Assembly: GCA_003447545.1 (NCBI GenBank) | Contig: DLYX01000183.1 | Span: forward strand, 1-10,200 | Length of the DNA: 10,200 nt | Source: Deltaproteobacteria bacterium | GTDB lineage: Bacteria > Desulfobacterota > Binatia > UBA12015 | Reading direction: 5' to 3' | In this document: one piece after another, positions 1 to 6,097 of the stretch | Layout of the letters: each line of letters begins with the position of its first letter | Position numbering within the stretch: position 1 is the stretch's first letter | Notes under the pieces: generated by a model | What the model was told of the DNA's origin: nothing | The model's input: only the letters and a program-made list of their open reading frames with translations | The model's database searches: none | Program-made: the position numbers and the translations under genes

Positions 1-519
1 TTGCGAATTGCCGCGATCCCGGGAATCGTCATCGCGCTGGACTACAGCCACTTCGGGCTCGCTTTTGCACTCTTCATTGCCGCCGGAGTCACCGACAGCC
101 TCGACGGCGCCATCGCGCGCATGATGAAAACGCGCACGGAACTCGGGGCCTATCTCGACCCGCTCGCCGACAAGGGCCTGGTCCTGACACTCCTGATATC
201 GTTGGCTTCCCTGGGCAAAGTACCGGAGTGGGTCGTCACCATCATCGTGACCCGAGACGTGGTCTGTCTGGGCGGGTATTCCTTGCTCTTTTTCCTGACC
301 GGGGAGCAGATGGAGGTTCGACCGAGCTGGACAGGCAAGCTGGCCACATTTCTCCAGATTACCGGGATCGGCGGGGCGCTGCTCCTCCTATGGCAACCAC
401 AGCTCGACCTTGCAGTGATCGATCAAATCCTTCTGCAATCCGCCGCGATCGTAACTGCATTCGCAGGATCCGAGTACGTGCTCCGCGGCCTTCAGTGGTA
501 CCAGACCCGCCCCGACTAA
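1..519 (+). CDS. CDP-alcohol phosphatidyltransferase, PgsA-like (5' end cut by window)
   Basis: Integral membrane enzyme that transfers a phosphatidyl group from CDP-diacylglycerol to an alcohol. PgsA-type members use glycerol 3-phosphate in phosphatidylglycerol synthesis. The family signature D-x2-DG-x2-AR-x8-G-x3-D-x3-D is complete: D32, D35-G36, A39-R40, G49, D53 and D57, counted from the first codon in the window; these Asp residues bind metal and substrate in the family. Downstream are the family-like stretches TRDVV (84-88) and GKLATFLQ (112-119). Hydrophobic segments lie near residues 5-30, 60-100, 115-132 and 143-160. The ttg at base 1 is probably an internal Leu: PgsA proteins normally begin with a short helix ending in a TxLR-like motif, and here the reading starts at that LR. 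I therefore treat the gene as 5'-truncated by the window. Substrate (glycerol-P, or inositol/serine/cardiolipin type) cannot be fixed; PgsA-like is the best guess. Confidence 0.88.
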   Translation: MRIAAIPGIVIALDYSHFGLAFALFIAAGVTDSLDGAIARMMKTRTELGAYLDPLADKGLVLTLLISLASLGKVPEWVVTIIVTRDVVCLGGYSLLFFLTGEQMEVRPSWTGKLATFLQITGIGGALLLLWQPQLDLAVIDQILLQSAAIVTAFAGSEYVLRGLQWYQTRPD

Positions 520-1262
520 CGACAGGCCAGAGGCTTGTAATCGTGACGACAGGGCGGTCCGGCGGCATGATGAAACTCTGCCACTCCCGCATCGTCAAGC
601 ATGACCATGGTGGAGGATCGGGTGCCATACCCCTCGGTATGAATACAGATTTGGTCCGTCGGCTGTCGATCATCAACAGCCGTGAGGTGATCCGACAACA
701 CCTCCCGCAAATCGGAGCGAAGTCGAGCGCGGTCGTTGTGCTCGAGAAAGCTGTCACCAGCACGAGAAAAGAATTTCCATGAATGCGAGATGCGTGAACA
801 CTCGTGATCGTTCACGTCGAGGTTGGTGAGCACGTGAAGCCCGGGCGCCAGTTCGAGGACTTCGGTTGATGCAGCTCGGTTCTGAGCGACGTAGGCATTC
901 CGCCCGTCGGCTACCAGGATATTGAAGGGATTATGCTGTTCAGGCGATACGCCTCGCAGGAACTCGGCGGCCACCGATGCATCCGCCAGCTTGGCGAGAT
1001 CGAGACACAACTGGCCCCGAGACTCTCGCGCTTCGTCCGAGGGATGCTCGACCCGCCGATTGAGCACTCCAACCACCAGCCCCGACTCCGAGAGAGTCAG
1101 CCACGACCCGCCGGCAACCTGGTCCTGGCCGCCAAAGACCCTCGGCGACTCGGCCAGAATATGCGGATCCAGTGTCGGGCGAGCCAGAAACTCATCACGG
1201 TTCGCCGCGACCACGACCGGAAGGTCACGGAAAAGGCGGTGGTAGATCGCCAAAGTGCACAT
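516..1262 (-). CDS. TANGO2/NRDE-family protein
   Basis: A 248-residue protein of the NRDE (TANGO2, formerly DUF833) family. The start MCTL, with Cys at position 2, is the family hallmark; it is followed by AANRDEF (19-25), which contains the NRDE motif, GGSWL (51-55), NPFN (111-114) and a C-terminal GYGTRSST block (211-218). Human TANGO2 is linked to lipid and acyl-CoA/haem handling. An Ntn-hydrolase-like fold with Cys2 as possible nucleophile has been suggested for the family, but the bacterial reaction is not established. The ATG at 1262 is supported by an AGGA (complement of 1272-1275) nine bases upstream. Length is typical and no defect is seen. Its stop overlaps the stop of the convergent phosphatidyltransferase gene by four bases, and its 5' end faces the moxR gene across 107 bases, so it is transcribed alone. 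Confidence 0.88.
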   Translation of the reverse strand: MCTLAIYHRLFRDLPVVVAANRDEFLARPTLDPHILAESPRVFGGQDQVAGGSWLTLSESGLVVGVLNRRVEHPSDEARESRGQLCLDLAKLADASVAAEFLRGVSPEQHNPFNILVADGRNAYVAQNRAASTEVLELAPGLHVLTNLDVNDHECSRISHSWKFFSRAGDSFLEHNDRARLRSDLREVLSDHLTAVDDRQPTDQICIHTEGYGTRSSTMVMLDDAGVAEFHHAAGPPCRHDYKPLACR

Positions 1263-1307
1263 CGCGGCTCATCCTAGCGAAGCCGGGACTCCGGATCGAG
1301 TCAGCAG

Positions 1308-1323
1308 AGTTCTCGGCAGAACT
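1308..1323. promoter_or_regulatory. Perfect 6-bp dyad in divergent promoter region, candidate operator
   Basis: AGTTCT at 1308-1313 and AGAACT at 1318-1323 are exact inverted copies around a CGGC centre. The dyad is in the middle of the 107-base gap between the divergent TANGO2-family gene and moxR, where an operator for either or both would sit. No regulator is encoded nearby. A 6-bp dyad can arise by chance, so this is only a candidate. Confidence 0.3.
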
Positions 1324-1357
1324 TCCGTTGCGCCGTTCCAGATGCCACACTGTGGGC

Positions 1358-1362
1358 AGGAG
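1358..1362 (+). promoter_or_regulatory. Ribosome binding site that fixes the moxR start
   Basis: AGGAG lies seven bases before the ATG at 1370. It supports this start over an in-frame upstream start at 1172, which would add 66 residues antisense to the TANGO2-family gene and unlike any MoxR protein. Confidence 0.75.
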
Positions 1363-1369
1363 TCACATC

Positions 1370-2344
1370 ATGTTTGCATCGATCGAAGAGGTTATGGAGC
1401 GGTTCGCCGCCCAGCAATATATCTGCAACCGGGCTATCGCGACGGTCGTTTTCCTGGCCGCCAAAATGCGAAAGCCCATCCTCGTCGAAGGCCCGGCAGG
1501 CGTCGGCAAGACCGAACTGGCCAAGGTCGTCGCACTCGCGACTGGCCAGCCCTTGATTCGGCTGCAGTGCTACGAGGGTCTGGACGAAGCAAAGGCCCTC
1601 TATGAGTGGGAATACGGCAAGCAGCTTCTATACACCCAGCTGCTCAAGGACAAGATCAGCGATATCTTGACCGGAACGACGACCTTGGACGAAGCCGTGC
1701 AACGAATCGGCGATCAGGATGGCGTATTCTTCTCGGAACGGTTCATTCTGCCTCGGCCACTTCTCGCTGCAATCAAGTCCGAGGAACCGACGGTACTGCT
1801 GATCGACGAGATCGATAAGGCCGACGCCGAATTCGAGGCCTTCCTGCTCGAGGTCCTGAGTGACTTCCAGGTCAGCGTCCCCGAACTCGGGACCATCGAA
1901 GCTCGCTCGCGTCCTCTCGCCATCCTGACCAGCAACAATAGTCGAGAAGTCTCTGACGCGCTGAAACGTCGCTGTCTCCATCTATTCATCGACTTCCCGA
2001 ACCGAGAACAAGAAGAAAAAATTGTTCGGCTCAAGGTGCCCGAGCTCGAGTCCGCTCTGGCGGAACAAGTGGTCGCCTTGGTGCAAAAGGTCCGCCGACT
2101 CGATCTGAAAAAATCACCCAGCATCAGCGAGACCCTCGACTGGGCCAAGTCCCTGGCCATCCTCAACGTCGACTCGCTTGGCGAAGAAGCCGTGCGCGAT
2201 ACGCTGAGCACGATTTTCAAATACGAAACCGATATCCGAAAAGCCGAAAAGGAATTGCGAGATTTCGTCGCGCGAAAGAAGGCCGCTGCTGATGCCGCAG
2301 AAAAAGCGTCCGCAGATACGACCAAAGACGATATTCTCCACTAG
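1370..2344 (+). CDS. MoxR-family AAA+ ATPase (CoxD-like)
   Basis: A 324-residue cytoplasmic AAA+ ATPase of the MoxR group, which work with VWA-domain proteins as chaperones that mature or insert cofactors into enzyme complexes. Visible elements in order: Walker A GPAGVGKT (41-48), Walker B VLLIDEID (142-149), sensor 1 LTSNN (186-190), a likely arginine-finger segment LKRRC (198-202), and a C-terminal lid with SISETLDWAKSL (251-262), as in CoxD-type members. A charged Lys/Ala tail (about 286-320) ends the protein. The ATG has a good Shine-Dalgarno (AGGAG, seven-base spacing). The VWA gene follows after only six bases, so the two are almost certainly one operon. CoxD in carboxydotrophs helps load the CO dehydrogenase active site, but no such enzyme is in this window, so the client is unknown. 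ATPase motifs are intact. Confidence 0.93.
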   Translation: MFASIEEVMERFAAQQYICNRAIATVVFLAAKMRKPILVEGPAGVGKTELAKVVALATGQPLIRLQCYEGLDEAKALYEWEYGKQLLYTQLLKDKISDILTGTTTLDEAVQRIGDQDGVFFSERFILPRPLLAAIKSEEPTVLLIDEIDKADAEFEAFLLEVLSDFQVSVPELGTIEARSRPLAILTSNNSREVSDALKRRCLHLFIDFPNREQEEKIVRLKVPELESALAEQVVALVQKVRRLDLKKSPSISETLDWAKSLAILNVDSLGEEAVRDTLSTIFKYETDIRKAEKELRDFVARKKAAADAAEKASADTTKDDILH

Positions 2345-2350
2345 ATTAAA

Positions 2351-3769
2351 GTGCAGTCACGACTCCTCGAATTTGCGGAGCTTCTCCGCCACCACGGACT
2401 GAGAATCAGTCCGGCCGAAAGCCTTGATGCTCTGGCAAGCCTCGAGATTGCGGGGCTGAGCGATCGCGAAATCATGCGCGGGGCCCTCCGCGCCACGATG
2501 ATCAAACGCGCCGTGGACGTACCGGTATTCGACGACCTCTTCGACGTCTACTTCTCGGCTCTCGGGGATAGCGTCCGTGAGGCCTCCGCCAATGCCGAAG
2601 GTGCACTCGAGCAATCGCTTGAGGAGATGCGGGAACTTCTCGCCAAACTGGAGGAGATCCTTCAGGGACAGGATATGGAGCTGTCAGATATCGCGAAGGC
2701 GCTCCTGGAACAGGATGAGGGCGCTCTCGAACAACGCCTGCGAGAGGCGATGGAAGAGGCTCAGGGACAAGCGCAGGGGGAGGGCAACCTCCGATTTCGA
2801 CCCGGACAGTTCGCGAACGCCCTTGGAGAAGCCTTTGGCCTTCCTACCCTGGGAGGCGAGCTCGACGGGGCTGCTGATGCGGCCGAAGAAGGTCTCGGCG
2901 ATGAAGACGCCGCCAAGCTACGCGAAATGATCCGTCAGCGAATGGCCGAGATGCGCGAGATGATGAAGCGCGCGGCGAACGTCGAGAAAAGCCAGCAGCA
3001 AGGCCAGCCAAGGGACGATGCCGGTCTCGGTGAAATAGGCGAAAAGAGTTTCTACTATCTGACCGAGGATGAAATTCGTCGGATGAAGGAAGCTGTCGCC
3101 AAGCTGGCGCGCCGACTGCGCAACGTGATCGCGGTCAAACGGAACCGTGCAAAACGTGGCAACTTCGATCTCCAGCGCACGCTGCGCCACAATATCGGGT
3201 ACGGCGGCATTCCGTTCGACGTGCGCTTCCAGCGAAAAAAGAAGCACAAACCACAGATCGTCGTGCTCTGCGACGTCTCTGATAGCGTGCGAAATGTTTC
3301 TCGCTTCATGCTTCAGTTTGTCTACGCCCTGCAGGACCTTTACTCGCGTGTGCGCAGCTTTGTCTTCGTGGCCGAGATCGGCGAAGTTACCGAGCTATTC
3401 GAGGAACACGAAGCGGGCAAGGCACTTGAATTGGCGCTCCGCGGGGACATCATCAACATCTTCGCGCACTCCGACTTCGGCCGTGCCTTCAAGGACTTCC
3501 ACGCCGACCATTTACAAGCCATCGATCGGCGCACCACGGTGATCATTCTCGGGGATGCCCGAAACAACTATAATCTCCCCCAGGGCTGGGTGCTGCGCGA
3601 TATCCAACAAAAAGCGCGTCAGGTCATCTGGCTGAACCCCGAGGGACGCACGACTTGGGGGTTCGGAGACAGTGAGATGGACCAGTACAGCCCATATTGC
3701 GACGTCGTGCAGGAGTGTCGGAATCTCAACCAGCTGTACCGGGTGATCGACGAGTTGTTGGTCGTCTGA
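2351..3769 (+). CDS. VWA-domain protein, CoxE-like partner of MoxR
   Basis: A 472-residue protein with a von Willebrand factor A domain of the CoxE type in its C-terminal half. Residues 1-75 form a helical N-terminal domain typical of CoxE-like proteins. Residues 80-225 are rich in Glu, Gln and Met, low in complexity and probably helical or coiled-coil. Residues 232-300 are basic and lead into the VWA core, where VVLCDVSDS (304-312) carries the MIDAS motif D308-x-S310-x-S312. HSDFG (373-377) sits where families usually show a Thr/Ser-Asp pair, and LGDARNN (400-406) supplies the later Asp402. No signal peptide or membrane helix is seen, so it should be cytoplasmic. The GTG start is six bases after the moxR stop and has no clear Shine-Dalgarno, which points to translational coupling. 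It likely binds a metal ion and a client complex while MoxR supplies ATP-driven remodelling; the client is unknown. Confidence 0.9.
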   Translation: MQSRLLEFAELLRHHGLRISPAESLDALASLEIAGLSDREIMRGALRATMIKRAVDVPVFDDLFDVYFSALGDSVREASANAEGALEQSLEEMRELLAKLEEILQGQDMELSDIAKALLEQDEGALEQRLREAMEEAQGQAQGEGNLRFRPGQFANALGEAFGLPTLGGELDGAADAAEEGLGDEDAAKLREMIRQRMAEMREMMKRAANVEKSQQQGQPRDDAGLGEIGEKSFYYLTEDEIRRMKEAVAKLARRLRNVIAVKRNRAKRGNFDLQRTLRHNIGYGGIPFDVRFQRKKKHKPQIVVLCDVSDSVRNVSRFMLQFVYALQDLYSRVRSFVFVAEIGEVTELFEEHEAGKALELALRGDIINIFAHSDFGRAFKDFHADHLQAIDRRTTVIILGDARNNYNLPQGWVLRDIQQKARQVIWLNPEGRTTWGFGDSEMDQYSPYCDVVQECRNLNQLYRVIDELLVV

Positions 3770-3819
3770 ACCCCTCGAGAAATCACAGCAAGAATGTCAG
3801 CCCCGGTTTGCTCTCAGGT

Positions 3820-3848
3820 TTGACCCCGACCCGGACCGTCGCTACGAC
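3820..3848 (+). promoter_or_regulatory. Weak candidate promoter ahead of the DUF151 nuclease gene
   Basis: TTGACC (3820-3825) and TACGAC (3843-3848) are separated by exactly 17 bases in the 85-base gap after the VWA gene. The -35 is close to consensus and the -10 matches only three of six. If used, transcription would begin near 3855, favouring translation from the internal ATG at 3879. No terminator is visible in the gap, so read-through from the VWA gene is also possible. Confidence 0.25.
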
Positions 3849-3854
3849 TAAGGC

Positions 3855-4373
3855 ATGGAAACGTCGGAAGCGATCCGCATGAAGGTCGGAGAATTGACCG
3901 TGGACCCGACCTCCAAAACCCCGATCGTCGTTCTGCGCGACGCCGAGAACCGCTTGAGCCTGCCGATCTGGATCGGAGGCCTCGAAGCGAACGCTGTCGC
4001 CAGTGAGCTTGAGGGGTTCAAGGTCTCACGACCACAGACACACGATCTCCTGACGAATATTTTGCAGGAGGCCTCGATCGAGGTCCTGAGCGTAGCGATC
4101 TGCGATATCCGCGAGAACACCTACCACGCCGAAATTACCCTTCGCTCCGGCGAGAACACCTGGAGCACGGATGCTCGGCCGAGCGACGCAATCGCGTTGG
4201 CCCTGAGAGCCAAATGCGAGATCTGGGTGGCCAAGCATGTTCTCGAACAATCCAGTATGGTTGCCGACGAAGACGCCGGAGCTGACAATACAAACCTGTC
4301 TTCCGTAGAGCCCGAAAAGTGGTCGGAGATCCTGCAGGATATGGGGCCCGACGATTTCAAATACAAAATGTAG
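3855..4373 (+). CDS. Bifunctional nuclease family protein (DUF151)
   Basis: A 172-residue protein of the bifunctional nuclease/DUF151 family, whose plant member has both RNase and DNase activity; bacterial roles are poorly defined. Family blocks: LPIWIGGLEANAVA (36-49), RPQTHDLL (59-66) and the diagnostic DARPSDAIALALR (106-118). The C-terminal 40 residues (about 133-172) are acidic and more variable, as is usual, and may correspond to the UVR-like or linker extension of longer members. The start is uncertain: the ATG at 3855 has only AAGG one base upstream, while the in-frame ATG at 3879 (residue 9, at MKVGELTV) has a partial GGAAG eight bases upstream and matches where many homologues begin. 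It is followed after 32 bases by the membrane TPR gene on the same strand. No signal peptide is seen, so a cytoplasmic location is expected. Confidence 0.88.
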   Translation: METSEAIRMKVGELTVDPTSKTPIVVLRDAENRLSLPIWIGGLEANAVASELEGFKVSRPQTHDLLTNILQEASIEVLSVAICDIRENTYHAEITLRSGENTWSTDARPSDAIALALRAKCEIWVAKHVLEQSSMVADEDAGADNTNLSSVEPEKWSEILQDMGPDDFKYKM

Positions 4374-4385
4374 TCAGAAATGACT
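4372..4385 (+). other. Short hairpin with GAAA tetraloop at the DUF151 stop
   Basis: AGTCA (4372-4376) and TGACT (4381-4385) are perfect inverted copies around GAAA, a GNRA-type tetraloop. The hairpin begins within the TAG stop and ends 20 bases before the next start. It has no T-tract, so it is more likely a small mRNA stability or processing element than a terminator, or chance. Confidence 0.25.
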
Positions 4386-4405
4386 CTCCCGACTGAAAGC
4401 ATCTG

Positions 4406-5137
4406 ATGAGCAAAAGCCAATCGAAGAAAAACTTCCGCAAAGAGATCAAGCAACCGGATGAGTTCGTCGTCCAGAGCAACCGGGCCATTCTCTGGGCGCA
4501 GGACAACCCCGACAAGCTCAAGGTCGGATTGGGAATCTTCGCGGTTGCCCTGGTCATCATCGCCGTTGTCGGAACTTGGCAGGAATCGCGAAATCAGGAG
4601 GCGGTTTCCGACTTCTACGCTGCCAGCGAAATTTACCGTGGTGAAAAATGGGAACCCGCCTTGGCCGATTTCGAGACTCTCGCGGCAAACTATGACGGCA
4701 CCACCTATGGCAAGCTTGCCAATCTCTACGCCGGCAGCAGCGCCTTGCACCTGGAAAAATACGCCGATTCCATCAAATATTATGAGGCCTATCTGGCAGA
4801 CAGCATCAACAGCGATGCGATCAATCAAATAGCGCGCCTCAATCTCGCGGCCGCCATGACCGGCGCCGGAGACGCCGCGGCCGCCCGCGGCCAGCTCGAG
4901 AAGGCTGCCGCTGCCTCAGGACCCGCAAACCCCGAAGTCCAGCTGGCCCTCGCCAGAAACTACGAGGATGCGGGCGACGCCGACGACGCCGTTGAGGCGT
5001 ACAAAGCCTATCTCGAGGCCGCACCGCAGGGCGCTGCCGTTTCGGCCGTTCAGGCAGCCGTCGTCAATCTCGGAGGTACGCTGCCGGCACCCGCAGCGCC
5101 AAGCTTCCCCGGCAACATTCAGGTCAGTCAGCAGTAG
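4406..5137 (+). CDS. Single-pass membrane TPR protein, YfgM-like
   Basis: A 243-residue membrane-anchored tetratricopeptide protein. Residues 1-38 are polar and cytoplasmic, with KQPDEFV (15-22 region), a motif I associate with related deltaproteobacterial proteins. A single hydrophobic helix spans about 40-57. From 65 onward come TPR-like helix pairs: about 66-95, 102-131, 140-171 and 176-206, with typical Ala/Tyr/Leu spacing. The last 25 residues are Pro/Ala-rich. This architecture matches YfgM, an inner-membrane protein with a periplasmic TPR domain that associates with SecYEG and periplasmic chaperones, so a role in envelope protein export or assembly is plausible but inferred. There is no bamB or engA/der gene beside it, unlike the enterobacterial yfgM locus. 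The ATG at 4406 has only a weak purine-rich stretch (GAAAG at 4395-4399) upstream. It ends convergent to the TPR gene at 5480-6097. Confidence 0.8.
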   Translation: MSKSQSKKNFRKEIKQPDEFVVQSNRAILWAQDNPDKLKVGLGIFAVALVIIAVVGTWQESRNQEAVSDFYAASEIYRGEKWEPALADFETLAANYDGTTYGKLANLYAGSSALHLEKYADSIKYYEAYLADSINSDAINQIARLNLAAAMTGAGDAAAARGQLEKAAAASGPANPEVQLALARNYEDAGDADDAVEAYKAYLEAAPQGAAVSAVQAAVVNLGGTLPAPAAPSFPGNIQVSQQ

Positions 5138-5159
5138 GCTGCGCGGCGGAACGACTTCA

Positions 5160-5193
5160 GGCCCTCAGTCGTTCGCGGGCAAGCCCTGAGGCC
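5160..5193 (+). terminator. Imperfect hairpin downstream of the YfgM-like gene
   Basis: GGCCCTCAG (5160-5168) pairs with CTGAGGCC (5186-5193), with one bulged base and a 17-base loop. It begins 23 bases after the stop at 5137. No T-tract follows, so it is not a classical intrinsic terminator. It could mark a transcript 3' end or a Rho-dependent site; the call is tentative. Confidence 0.25.
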
Positions 5194-5307
5194 CCCGTTG
5201 CGCTTGTCCGCGCGGAATCGCGAGCATTTGAAGCCCCCGGACGGGAAAAATCCCCGGAGCGAAGCCATCACAGGATCCGGGCACTGCCGACCCAATCGCC
5301 CCCGGCT

Positions 5308-5321
5308 TTGCGACGTCGCAA
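5308..5321. promoter_or_regulatory. Perfect 14-base palindrome, candidate protein-binding site
   Basis: TTGCGACGTCGCAA reads identically on both strands. It is followed by an AT-rich patch containing TAAGAT (5329-5334), a possible -10 on the + strand with a TTTGCG/TTGCGA -35 overlapping the palindrome at short spacing (15-16 bases). This arrangement would suit a regulated promoter for an unannotated short transcript, but no conserved product is visible. Confidence 0.3.
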
Positions 5322-5356
5322 TGTCTGATAAGATCCATTATGACAAATAGAAAGAA

Positions 5357-5428
5357 TCGGACACGGCGCTCCTGACGGGCTGCTCCCCGGCCCCTTGACC
5401 TAAGGGATCCGCGTCTCCGCCGGACCGA
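5357..5428 (+). ncRNA. Candidate structured RNA (three-way fold), unconfirmed
   Basis: TCGG-ACA-CGGCG (5357-5368) can pair with CGCCG-GA-CCGA (5418-5428), closing a 49-base interior that itself contains two hairpins: CGGG/CCCG (5376-5379 with 5386-5389) and CCCTT/AAGGG (5392-5396 with 5402-5406, loop GACCT). Together they form a possible three-way junction just after the palindrome and AT-rich patch. The sequence is GC-rich, where chance pairings are common, and I recognise no known RNA family. It may instead be only 3'-UTR structure for the convergent genes. Confidence 0.15.
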
Positions 5429-5479
5429 ACCCCGTGCCGACTTCAAGCGCCGAGCTCAACAGCTGGCGTCGAGTCTCGC

Positions 5480-6097
5480 TCAGTCCTCCGCTGGCGAATC
5501 AGGTGGATCGGGAACGTCGGCCATTCGCTCGCGTGCGGACTGAGCGTCAGCTGGCTGGATACGCGCCAAGGCGCTGCGCGTGCGAACGCTGTCCGGCTCG
5601 AGGCGCTGCAACTGCTCCAGATAACCCCGGGCCGCGAGTCGTCGATCCTCGTGCAAGGCAATCTCGGCGAGCAGCGACAGTACGGTACCATCCGCTGGAT
5701 CCGCCTCACGCGCCCGAACGAGCAACTGGCGCGCGGCATCGGCTTGGCGGTTGCGATAATACAGCCGGCCCAAGGCTTTCAGCGCATCAGGATTCCAGGG
5801 AGAAAGCTTCAATGCCTCCTCATAGTGCCCCAGCGCGCTGCGTGGGCGCCCTTTCCGGACGGCTTCGCGGCCCATCCGCAGCAGATTGCGACTTTCGGCC
5901 GTAAACTCACGGACCTCGGCTGCCACGTGAAGCTCATCGTCCTCGAGAGCTGCCGACTTTAGCTTACCCTGTGGCCCGAGATAGGCTCTCACCAAGGCCA
6001 GAGACTCCTCCCGGTCCGAAACACCCAGGAAAACCCTTCCGAGAGAATCGACTGTATGATCCTCGCGGTGAATCCTGAGAAAGAGCTCCCGTCTCAT
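5480..6097 (-). CDS. Tetratricopeptide-repeat protein downstream of dGTPase
   Basis: A 205-residue protein with no signal peptide or membrane helix, so probably cytoplasmic. The first 45 residues form a non-TPR segment (containing HTVDSLGRVFLG, 14-25) that I do not recognise. Three TPR-like units follow: about 67-100 (ending ALKLSPWNP), 101-134 (ending AREADPADG) and 135-168 (ending LQRLEPDS), with the canonical Ala/Gly/Tyr and Pro positions. The last 25 residues are Pro/Asp-rich and disordered. Its ATG overlaps the TGA of the dGTPase-like gene as ATGA (6094-6097), so it is translationally coupled to that gene. TPRs mediate protein contacts; a partner role with the dGTPase-like enzyme is a reasonable inference from coupling but is not shown by sequence. 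It is the last gene of the leftward operon. Confidence 0.78.
   Translation of the reverse strand: MRRELFLRIHREDHTVDSLGRVFLGVSDREESLALVRAYLGPQGKLKSAALEDDELHVAAEVREFTAESRNLLRMGREAVRKGRPRSALGHYEEALKLSPWNPDALKALGRLYYRNRQADAARQLLVRAREADPADGTVLSLLAEIALHEDRRLAARGYLEQLQRLEPDSVRTRSALARIQPADAQSARERMADVPDPPDSPAED

Larger units (their letters stand above)
5138..5479. other. 342-base non-coding gap between convergent genes
   Basis: No open reading frame here resembles a protein family, and no tRNA-like T-loop or cloverleaf is visible. The gap holds an imperfect hairpin just after the YfgM-like gene (5160-5193), a bulged GGGA/TCCC hairpin near 5236-5257, a perfect 14-base palindrome (5308-5321) followed by a short AT-rich patch (5321-5356), and a foldable stretch (5357-5428). 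Because both flanking genes end here, no promoter for them is needed, which makes the palindrome and AT-rich patch notable. Confidence 0.6.

Noticed and set aside
1172..1369. In-frame 66-residue N-terminal extension of the MoxR protein
   Set aside because: It overlaps the antisense TANGO2-family gene, does not resemble MoxR N-termini, and the ATG at 1370 has a strong ribosome site at the right spacing.
3770..3854. Terminator between the VWA gene and the DUF151 gene
   Set aside because: Only short direct repeats (GGTTTG) and GC-rich stretches are present; there is no stable hairpin followed by T residues.
5321..5375. Two tiny overlapping ORFs (9 and 11 codons) after the palindrome, starting at 5321 and 5340
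   Set aside because: Too short to judge, no ribosome site, and no recognisable leader-peptide codon run.
5165..5446. 93-codon open frame on the minus strand across the convergent gap
   Set aside because: Composition is Arg/Gly-rich without recognisable domain, no good ribosome site is seen, and it crosses the palindrome and hairpins. Open frames of this size are common in GC-rich DNA.
5434..5904. 156-codon open frame on the plus strand opposite the TPR gene
   Set aside because: It is antisense to a clear TPR protein, and its Arg/Pro/Ala-rich composition is typical of a shadow frame.
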